DNA of 27,080 nt from a virus. Positions 13,501 to 25,500 of this stretch are shown here, one piece after another; position 1 is the first letter of the stretch, and every line of letters starts with the position of its first letter. The translations under genes and the position numbers were made by a program. The notes under the pieces were generated by a model, which had not been told where the DNA came from, searched no databases, and saw only the letters and a list, made by a program, of their open reading frames with translations. The stretch covers positions 1 through 27,080 of IMG/VR virus record IMGVR_UViG_3300020411_002012. The stretch is one strand, 5' to 3'.

Positions 13501-16500
13501 TCCACAAAGACACTAACAGAAACAGGATCTATTGGTACTTGGATTAATGGTGTTTCTGTATGGTCATATAAATCAACTACTAAGAAGACATTTGGTGCAG
13601 TAACATCTATTGATATTACAGATCCAGGTTCAAATTATGATGCTGAGAGACCTCCTACAATTACTATTGCTGGTGGAGGTGGATCTGATGCATCTGCTGC
13701 AGTTGTAGTTGATGGATCATTAACTGAAATTGAAGTTTTAACTGGTGGATCTGGTTACACTACTTCTCCACTTGTTTCTATTGTTGGTGGAGGTGGATCT
13801 GGTGCTTCTGCTACCGCAATCGTTACTAGAGGATCAGTTTCAAGAATTCTTGTTAATAATGGAGGTACTGGATATACTTCTAAACCATCTATCACTATTG
13901 TTGGTGGTGAAGGTACTGGAGCAACAGGTAATGCATCTGTAAGAGGTCCAGTTAAGAGTATTAATATTACTAATGGTGGAAGTAGTTACACTTCTGCACC
14001 AACAGTTACACTTAGTTCTGGTGAAGGTGCTGTAGCACAACCGATTGTAAGTAATGGTAGAATTATTTCAATTGCTATTATTTCTGGTGGTGTTGGATAT
14101 ACTACTGCTCCAGAAGTTACTATTTTGGGAGATGGATTTGGTGCAGTTGCAAAAGCAACTATTGATTTGGATGGTGAAAACGTTGGTAAAGTAACGAGTA
14201 TTGAAATACTTAATAGAGGTATAGGTTATACACAAGGTTTAACAACTATTGTTCTTGATTCTGTTGGAAGCGGTGGTAAATTCTCACCTAATGTTTTCCA
14301 ATGGGTTTATAACCTTCAAGCAACTACTAATACTGATAGTGCAAAAGGTGCTATTTTTGAGGGTCTTAATACTCAATATGGTGGTGAATATGCACATATT
14401 TCTAATCCACAAAGATTAAGGTATATTCTTGGTGATAACTTAATTAGCAATACTGATGGATCTATTACTGAAAAAGAAAGTCAATTAGAGCATTCTCCTG
14501 TTATTGGTTGGGCATATGATGGTAATCCCATATATGGACCTTATTCATATGAAGATCCTACTGATTTAGGTTCTAATATTGTTAGAATGAGATCTTCTTA
14601 TGCTTTAAAGACTAATTTGGTTTTTGATACTATATCTAATCCAAATCCAGTCAGAATTGATGGTCCTTTACTAACTTCTGAAATTGCAGGTAATTTTGTA
14701 GAAGATTATGAATACAATTTTGGTAGTGGAGATTTAGACCAATATAACGGTAGATTCTGCAAAACTCCAGACTTCCCAGATGGTAGATATTGCTATTTTG
14801 TAACTATTGATGCAACTGCTGCTGGTAATCCAATTTTCCCTTATGTTATTGGTGATAGGTATAATTCTCTTGTAGATGGTTGGAATTTATCTACAGATGC
14901 TATTCAGCAGAATATTCCATCTGGAGTTATTCGTTATAGAGATCCATATGAAAATGTTGATATTGATGTAGAGCGTACACCAAATGAAACTTCTAATGCA
15001 ATAACAACTGAAGATGGTTTTATACTTTTATTTGATCCTGAAGATGAAGATAGAAGTGGTGTTATTGAACAAGCAGAAATAGATGATCCAGAGCAAATGT
15101 ATGAGGAGTCACCTCTACAATTGTATGATTACTTCCCTAAAGTAAGATTTGACTCAAAAGTTGATATTGAAGTTGAAACTATTGAAAAATTTGAAGATGC
15201 ATCTGTTAGTGGATTTATTATTGAAAATCCAGGTAAAAACTATCAGGTTAATGATATTTTAGTATTTGATAATACAGATACTGATGGTAGTGGTATATCT
15301 GCTAGAATTTCTAAAATTACTGGAGAACAAGTACAACAATATACCTTTGAAAGTGTTGAAGGTATAAGTTATGGTATTTTAACTACTACTGTTCCTCATA
15401 ATATTGTTACTGGTGATGAGATTTTTGTTGACTATACTCCTATAATGGATAATACCAACAAAACTTATAAAGCAAGACAATATAAGGGTATAGAAGAGGT
15501 TACAGTTACACAAACAGGTAGTGGTTATAATGTAGACATTCCACCTGAAATTGTTATTGATGGTGATGGAGAAGATGCTGAAATACAAGCAGTTTTAACT
15601 TCTGTTGGTAGTATTGATACATTTAATATTATTAATTCTGGATCTGGTTATGTTAATAATCCTAGAATTATTTCATCACACCCACAGGTCTTCAAAAAAG
15701 CAGATTACTATGCAACATTAATCAGCAATAATGATTATGTTAAAATTAATGATATACATGTTAGTGATAATAAGGAAACTTTCCTTTGTGGATCAACTTT
15801 AGATGCTCAAGGAGATACAGTAGGGTTTATTGCTAAAATATCTGCTTTAGGTGTTAAAGAGTGGGAAAGAACTTTAGAATCTAGTTTACCTGCTGCTGGT
15901 ACTACTAATTTAGAATTTGAAAGACTTCTTGTAGATGGTTTAAATGTTTGGGTAGTTGGTCATAATAGACCAAATGGATCTTTATTAGAGTCTTATAACC
16001 CAGATGTTGTTTTAGTTAAGTATACACAAGCAGAAGATGGTTTAAGTGCTACATTAACTTGGCAAAAGGCATATTCTGGTATTTCTGGGTCTACAAGGGC
16101 TGATCATGTTACTTCTATAGTGAAACTGTCAGATAGTCGTTTTGTTCTTGGTGGTTTTACTAATACTAACTCATCTAATCCATATGATGCTTTTATTGCT
16201 GTAGTTGATACTGCAGGTACGTTTGTTAATAAGAGAAAACTATCATCTGCTGATAAATCTGAAAAGATTATTGATATGATAGTAAATGGAGATAATCTCT
16301 ATTACATAATGGAATTAGCAGATACTGCTGCTGAAAATGATATTACACTTGGTTTAGGTAAAGCAAGTGTATCTACTACATTAATTACTGTTGACTGGGT
16401 TAAAGAGATTGAGCAATCAGTATATTCATTCTTAAATGCAAGTCTTGTAGTTGATGAATATAATGAATTGTATATAACTTCAACTTTAAGATTGAAGAGT

Positions 16501-19500
16501 GATGATATTACTAGAGATAGTTTATGGGTCGGTAAATTTGCTATCGATTCTGATTTAATCTGGAGTTATAGGTATCTTATGCCTTCCAGAGAAGTAAGTG
16601 TAGTTAATAGAAGTGCTATTGATATATTTGGTAATTTAAATATTGCATATACTGAAGAAAACATCACTAGTGGTGAAAATAAGATAGGCACTATAAAAAT
16701 CAATTATAAAGGTGAAATAGTAAATCATACTCAAAATACATTTGATATTACTAATACAACTGATAATAATATTGAAGGTCTTGTTGCTGGTGCTCTTGAG
16801 GTAGATAATTCTGGTGATGTCTATGTATTTGGACAAACTAGGTGGAATAGAAATGAATGTGTATTTGATTTTGCTGCTAGTGAAACTGTAGATCTTTGTG
16901 GTCGTTATACTTTAAATACAGTTGGATTAACTAGTTCTGTAACATATGAAGATAATGTTGCTAAGATATATGGTTACAATCCATCTGGATTAAATTCTTC
17001 ATGGGTCAATTCTGCTATAAGAATTGATGCATCTGATTTGGGAGATGTATTAGCAGATAATTGGACTTTAGATTTCATGATCTATAAGGATGCTACTGCT
17101 TCACAAACATTATCTCAAGCAGATCAAACTATTTGTGGTATTGGTGGAGCAAAAGATGCAACAGGTGGAATGTGGTTGGGATATAATATTGCTAGTGGTG
17201 AATTACAGTTAGTTAGTGCAAATAATGCAACTCAGTTGCAAAATGGTAGTGGAGTATCATCATCTCAGACCAATATGTATGCTGATAACTCTTGGCAGCA
17301 TATAGCAGTTAGTAAAGAAGGTAATTCAGTTAAGGTATATGTTAATACTGTATTGGTTATTAATGCAACTATAACAAATACTGCATGGGGCAATAAGAAT
17401 CTATATTTTGGTAACCAAGAAGGATTTGGTGCAACTGCAACCGATTATAATAGTGCATTCCAAGGACAATTCTTTATTGATAACATTAGAATAAGAAATA
17501 GACCATTAGTTCCTACAGCTCCATCAGATTTTGCAAGTTTACCTCCAGCAACTATACTTGCCTTTGCTCATACTTGGGTAGATACTGCTTGGTTTACTAA
17601 CAATATTACTAAGTATGACTACATTGATTATAAAGGATTTGGTTTAAAAGTAGATAAGAATGCAGATGCTGCAAGACTTGGAGATAAAGGAATACAAACT
17701 AATTCTCAAATTAAGTTTACAAGAACTGCTATTGTTCCTGTTCTTGGCACTACAGCTACTGTAAGTAACATTACATATGCTTTAGGTGATAGTGGACTTC
17801 AGAATTTAGACTATAACGAAGCAGATTCCAATCATACTGATGCACTTGGAACTAATACTTACAGTACTGATGTTTGGTCATCTAGAAATGCTACCATTCC
17901 TGCTCCAGGATCTCAAAAAGTACAAGTTACTGCTGCTGTAAGAAATAGGTATTATTTTAAATCAGTAGAGACAATAAAGATTGACAATATTCAAAAATTG
18001 ACAATCAATCAGGAATTTCAAGTAACTGTTGGTGCTAAGCTTAATTTAAATAATGGTGCATCATTTGTTAATAGTGGTTATATTACTGGTGTTGACAATG
18101 CAAATAAGCACATTTATGTTGCAGTCAATAATAATGATTGGGCTAATGATCTTAATATCGGTGAATTAACTACTACTCGGTTTGATGAGCAAGATACTTA
18201 TGGTGTAATAGGACCAAATGTTGATGATACTAATGAAATTAAGCAATATCAATTCCTTGCTGTTACTGATACTACTCCAGGAACATTTGATATTGATTTA
18301 GCAAATTATAATGCTCCTACTGAGATTGGTGGCACTAATAACTTAGATGAATTCGGTAAATTTAAACCTTGGGGCACTGAAGTTTATAAAGCTAGAATTT
18401 TAGAAACTTCTGGCACTTCTCCATATATTCCTGGATCTGTTATTGAAGTACCATCTAGTAGTCTTAGTTGGAATGCAGCATACTCTACTGTCCAAATAAC
18501 TGGATTGACTGCTGTTGTTAAAATTGATTTAATAACAGATCTTACAAAGATACTTCAAGTAACTGCAGTTTCAAATAGTGATGAAGTTTATGTTATTACA
18601 AATAATTCACATTATTTGAGCAATGGTGATGTCATATATGTTGATGGAAACCCAACTACTCAAGTTGGTCCTACTGTTTATGATGAATATAATGGATCAT
18701 TTACTGTTAATTCAGTAATTGGTATTAAAGAGTTTACTTATAAATTAGGTGCTATAGCAGTAGCTGGTCCTGCTACAATTCCTGGCAATGTTGAAATATT
18801 TGCTAAATCTCCAATATTAAAACAGTATTATGGACATCAATACATCTTTGATGTTAGTCACTCTACTATGTTGGGTGGAAATCTTTCATTCTCTAAGGAT
18901 AGTCTTAACAAACTTGAATACTCTTTCAACTCTATAGAAAGAATTGGTACACCAGGAGTTACTGGTCAAGGATTACCAACACCTTCTGTAAAATTAAAAG
19001 TTGATGAAGGTATTGTTACTAATATTTCTTACTATTTTGATCCATCTAGGACAGGAGATGAATCTCCAGTTGATCCAAATAGTTTCTTAGATATTGTTCC
19101 TTCTCCATATATCGGTACATTTGTATTGACTTCTACATCTGGAGGTACTATTACTACTGGTGATAATACTTGTAGATTTAGGTTAGGTAGTGAGCCAGAA
19201 GGTCCAGCAGAAACTGTTAATACATCATATCAGACAAGTTCTATAAAAGCAGTTGGTAGTATTGGTGATGTTAGAATTGTTAATCCAGGTGGATTCTATA
19301 CAAAACTTCCTGCAGTAACTAGCATTATTTCTAGTAGAAAAATTGAAAGAGTACAAATTAATGAGCCAGGTACTGAATATTCGCCAGGTGAATATCTTTC
19401 AGTTCCTATTGGTGGAGATGGTGAAGGTGGTTATGTATCTATTAAAGTAGAAAATACTACAGATGATGAAGGTGATGTAACTCCAGGTCAAATTGTAGAA

Positions 19501-22500
19501 GTTACAGTTACTTCTCCAGGTAAAGGATACACTACAGCAGAAATAGATATTCAATCCATTCCTGGTATTCTTGGACCTGGATTGAGTGGATCTGGAGCAG
19601 ATTTAGAAGTCGTTATTCCTCCATATGGCACAGGTGCTTCTATCTTTACCAAAGGTACTAATGTTGGTAAGATTAAGAAGTTAAACAATAACAACTTTGG
19701 TTATGATTATACTCATGACTATACACTTAGACCTGAAATTACATTCCCATTGAATGCTCAGTTGATTAATACGAGTATTCTAGAAAGTATTACTATTACT
19801 AACCCAGGATCTGGATATACTCAAGCACCTGTTGTTTCTATCACTGGAGGTGGTGGAAGTGGTGCTATTGCAGAATCTACAGTTAAGAATGGTAGATTAG
19901 ATAGTATTATAGTTAAAGATCCTGGTGCTGGATATTCTACAGAACCTGTAATCAGTCTTAAGTCTTCATTCAATTATGTTGTTAACCTTGACTTAGCATT
20001 ATTACAATTTGCTTATCCACATGGTATTACTAATGGTGCAGAAGTTACTCTTAATGTAATTGATACAGGAGATGGGGCAGATTTCCCAGTTGCTGCTGGT
20101 GCTATTGGTACTTTAAATGGAGCTACAACATATTATGCAATTACAGGAGCAGCAAATTCATTGGATAATGATCAAATGAAACTTGCTCTTACACCAGCTA
20201 ATGCTGAATTGGGTGATGCAATGTCATTCATTAATGCAGGTGTTGGTCGTCAACAAGTGTTAACATCTTCATTTGGTGGTGCTGCTGAAGCAAATGTTAT
20301 TACCTCTACTTTCTTAGAAGGAGAATTACTATATCAAGGTGATACTCTAGAAAATGCAACTGCAACTGGATATGTTTCAACTAATAGTGGTTGGCAGATT
20401 GGATCTAGAATTGTTAAGATTGTTGATTATGATGGTCTCTTTAATACTGGACAGAAAATAACAGGAACAATTTCTAAGTCTTCTGGTGTTATTAGTGATA
20501 TTAAGATTGCTAAAGGTGTCTTAGAAATTGGTCCTATTACTAAAACTACAGGACAATTTGTTGATGATGTTGGTAAACCTTCTGAAATTATTCAAAAGAT
20601 TCAAGATTCCTACTATTATCAAGATTTCTCATATGCAGTTAACTCTTCTGTTTCAATTGAAGAATGGAAGAATACTGTAATTAAGAATGTCCATCCTGCA
20701 TCATTTAAAGTATTTGGACAATTAGAAATTCAGGATAAAGCAGAGATTACTAATAAGGAAACTGATTTTGAATTAACTAAGTCAGTTGAGTTGGCTAGAG
20801 ATGCAGTTGTACCAAATATTCAAAGTTTTGCTCTAGGTGAGCCAATATACCAAGAATTTAACAATACTGAGGTCTTATTCAGACAGAAGAGATTAACTTC
20901 TTCTGAAAATATTTTGACCTCTGTTGTACAAAGAGTTGATAATATATCTGGTTTATTTGATGGTCAAAGAACACAATTCCCACTAACAATTGAAGGTGAG
21001 AATGTAATTGCCAACTCAAACCAGTTGATGATTATTCTTAATGGTGTTGTACAAACTCCTGAAGAATCATTCAGGATCTTAAATGATTCTATTGTATTTA
21101 CTGAGCCACCAAATTCAGTTGCTTCTGTTAAGTATGTTGATGTAACAGTTCAACAAATTCCTACTAAGTTATTTACTGTAACTAATGCATCTGGTATTTT
21201 CCCTAATGTTGGAGATACTCTTAAGGGTGTTATTTCTGGTGCTGAAGCTAAAGCAGTTGGCACTGCAGGTGATACAATTACTATATTTGTAGAGTCTGGA
21301 ACATTCCAACTTAATGAAATAATTGAAGGTAGTGCTACTGGATTTAGTGCATTACTTCTTAATAGTGTTGATGAGGTAAATACTGGATTGTTTAGATTTG
21401 GTGAAAATGTTAGAAATTTTGATGGAGATACTGCAAAAGTTGAAAGAATTAACTTAGCAACTGGTCAAGAAACTCCAATAGCAGATGTTAGATTCTCAAT
21501 TGGAATAAGCACAGTACAATTTGATGTTATTCAAATTAGAACAGATGGTGTTGAAGCAGCTCTTCCTGAAGGTACTTTTGAAGTTGGTAGTCAATATCAG
21601 ATAGCATCTGAAATTATGACAATTCAGAGTGTTACTAATGGAGCACAATCAACTACAATAGAAGTTCTTAGAGGTCAGTCTGGTACTACTGCTACAGCAC
21701 ATTTAGCAGGAACACCAATTTATGGTACTGAAGTAGAAGTTACTAATAGTTTGCTATTAAGTAAAACAGTTGGTACTTATCAGTCAACACCTGGATTATT
21801 TGATATACAATTAAATGATATTGTAATTGCTGCTGGATCAGGAGTTGTTGCAAGAATTACTTCAACAACACCTTACCAAGACCCTGTAACTAATGAGTTT
21901 GTAGATACAGTCACTATTTCTGAAGGATCTACTTTCTTTGGTCTTCTATTCAATAGAATTACTTCTCAGACATATCCTAATGTAATTTTAGATAACTTAT
22001 CTCAATCACAGGTTAATATTGTAGAATATGATAATTTTGAGGCTGCTAATCCATTTAACGATAAATTCCCTGCTAATGAGATTATTAATAATTACATAAT
22101 CAAATATATTAGCCCATCTGGTGCTGCAGGTGCTCATACTTATGTTGGTGGTACATCAACTGCTGCTCTTACCTTTAATGATGATTCTACAAAGAATGTA
22201 ACTGATGCAACATATAATGGCACAACTGGTGAACTTGAATTGACTATTGGAAACCATAGTTACACAACCTCCAATACAGTTAAAATTGGAGAAGGTAAAT
22301 TATCGTTTACTTGTGATTTAGATGGTAATGCTACTACTCATGCATATCCAAGAACAACTGATCCTTGCTATAATACTTTAATTGCAATTGGTTCAGTTAC
22401 AGCAACTACAATTACAGTTAACGTTGGTATTGCTGGTGGATTTAGTGAAGGTGAGACAATAAGAAATTACAAGTTAGATTACTCAAATAATGATGGAGAA

Positions 22501-25500
22501 TTCTTAAACAATGATACTGCATATGTAAGAAAACTATCTCTAAGAAATGAGCAAGGTGATGGATTCTTCTCTAAAGGTCAAATCATTAGATCTGAGAACA
22601 GTAAAGCAGAAGTATTAGGATTTAACCGTGCTAGAAGCACTGTTTACCTTGGTAAGATGGGTAGATCAAAACCATCTGGTGAAGACTTCCATCGTGTTGT
22701 TTTTCATGATGATGCTCAATTAGATACATCTCAGAAGAAGTATGGTGATTCTTCACTATTACTTGGTAAAGCATTTACCACTCATATATTTGTTAGTGGT
22801 GTTACTGATGCTATTACAGCAAATGCTGGTGGTCCATTCACTGCTGCTAGTGGCACTACTTATAATCCTGTAACTGGTGACTTAGTTCTTGAGATTGGCA
22901 CTCATAGTCTTACTACAAGTAACACTATTCAAATTGCTACTGGTGGATTATCATTCACATGTGATGGTGATAATCATACTTCTACAAAGACATATCCTCG
23001 TGCTACTGATCCTGTTGCTGGTCAAACCCTTGCTATCACTGCGGTTTCAGCGACTACAATTACGGTTGATGTAGGTGTTGCATCTACTGATTTGGATTAT
23101 GTAAATATTGATTCTTCTACTGAGTTTGGATTTGGCACAGGTGACTTTACAATTGATGGATGGTTTAGACCTGATAATTTAACTGGTGCAAAAGCTATAA
23201 TTGACTTTAGGACTACTGGTACTGAAATTTCTCCTTACCTATATCTTGATGGTGGTAATGTTAAGTATTTTGTTAATGGATCTGTTGTAATTACAGGAAC
23301 AGCATCTATAGCTTCAGATACTTGGTACCACTTTGCTATATCGAGATCTGGTGGTGTAACTAAGATGTTTATTAATGGATCTCAAGATGGTAGTGATTAT
23401 GCTGATACAAATAATTATGGATCTACAAAACCAATTAGAATAGGTGCTACTATTGTTCCTGGTGATGGATTCATTGGTAGTATTGATGAAGTAAGAATTT
23501 CATCTGTTGCTCGTTATACTACAAACTTTACTGCTCCATTAGGATTCCATCAGGGAGATTTAGATACTAAACTACTTCTTCACTTTGATGGTACTGATGG
23601 TGAGAAGTGGACTGATGATTGGTCTGGTGAGCAAGATTGGACTAATGGACATGATTTCAATAATGATGCTATATTAGCAACTTCTCGTAAGATTTCAGAG
23701 CACATATATGTTGGTGGCACAGCAACTAATGCTGTATTGATCAACCAAGGTAATGTGTTAAAGAATGTAACTGATGCTTGGTATAATTCAAGAACAGGTG
23801 ATTTAGAATTAGAGATTGGATCACATAGTTACACAACTTCTAATACTCTTCAAATTGCTGCTATAAGTCTTACTTTCACTTGTGAGCAAGATGATCATGC
23901 TACAGAGCATTCATATCCTAGACCATCTGATCCTGTCTTCAATAAGAAGATTGCAATTACTTCTGTAACTTCAACAACAGTTACTGTTAATGTTGGTGTT
24001 GCTCTTCCAAAAGGATTTGTTGGTAATACACATCGTTATTTGGATGCTGCTGATTTACTATTAGCTAATAAGGAATTCCTTGCAGAAGAGATTGAAGCAA
24101 TAGTTCAACCAAGTCTTCCAGTATCATTAGATAACTCACAAAATACTTTAATAAATGCTCCTGATTACACTACAAATGATAACTTTAGTTGGGGTATTGG
24201 TGTTGGTAATGGTAAGATTGTAATTGGAAGTAGAGGAGATGATAGTAATACTGCTTTAGATATAGGAGCTATCTATATTCACGATCTAGATGGAAACTTT
24301 GAATCTAAGGTTACTGCTAGTGATGCTCAACAATATGATAAATTTGGTGATAGTGTTGCTGTAGGTAGTAATAAGATTGTAGTTGGTGCTCCACAATCAG
24401 ATCCCAATGGTCTTTCTTCAGGATCTGTTTATGTTTATGATCTTGATGGAACAAATGAAGTTAAGATAACTCCAACTGGAGGTGCTGCAGGTAGACTCTT
24501 TGGTAATGCTATTGCTGTTGGTGATAGTAAGATTATAGTTGGTGCTTATGGAAATGTTACTGGTGACGAAGCTGGTGCAGTATTTGTATATAACCTTGAT
24601 GGCACAGGAGAAGTTAAGATAGAACCAAGTGATGGTGTTGCTAATGATAGATTTGGATGGTCAGTTGCTATTGATACAGTCAATGATAAGATTATAGTTG
24701 GATCTCCAGATTCTGACCCACAAGCTTCTTCATCTGGATCAGTTTACATTTATAATTACGATGGTAGTGGAGAAACTAAGATTACTCCTGGTGACGGGCA
24801 AGAGAATGATTACTTTGGATGGAGTGTTGCAGTTGGTGATAATAACGTAATTTATATTGGTGCTCCTGGTGATGATGATAGAGGTTTCTCTGCTGGTGCA
24901 ATGTATGTTTATACTATTGCTGGTGTAGGAGTATCAAAACTTATTCCTTCTTCAGTTGGTAGTTACGATTATTATGGTTCAAGAGTTGCTGGATATGGAA
25001 CTAAAGTATTTGTTTCTGCATATGGAGCAGATGATAATGCACCTCAAGGTGGTGTAATCTATATGTTTAATCAAGATGCAACTGGTCCTATAGAAAAACT
25101 TTATGATACTACAACTAATACTAATAGTAACTTAGGTAGCACTGCTTTAGTTGCTGCTGAAGGTAGAGTTGTTGCAAGTTCTCGTGATCAAGTTGGTAGT
25201 GCATTGTATGCTGGTAGAGCATACTTATGGTCTTATGCTTCTGTTGCTGGAGATAATGCATATGATACAGAAGTTTCAAATTGTATTGATGCTCTTGTAG
25301 GTGACCTTCGTAATGGTAGTAATAACCATATGTGGGACTTTGCTGCTGCTAATGTTGATAGATCTGGTCCTCCTACTACTCAAGACCCAGTTACAACAAC
25401 AAGATTTACTGGTGAAGAAAGTTATCTATTATCAACTTATGGTCATGTAAGTAGGTTAGCTCAAGAGATTGTTACTAACCGATTAATTCCTGTTACAGGA

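Noticed and set aside
13580-14280. Regular repeats as a CRISPR array or tandem DNA repeat
   Set aside because: Periodicity is in the protein (GxGY units); the DNA copies differ and keep one reading frame.
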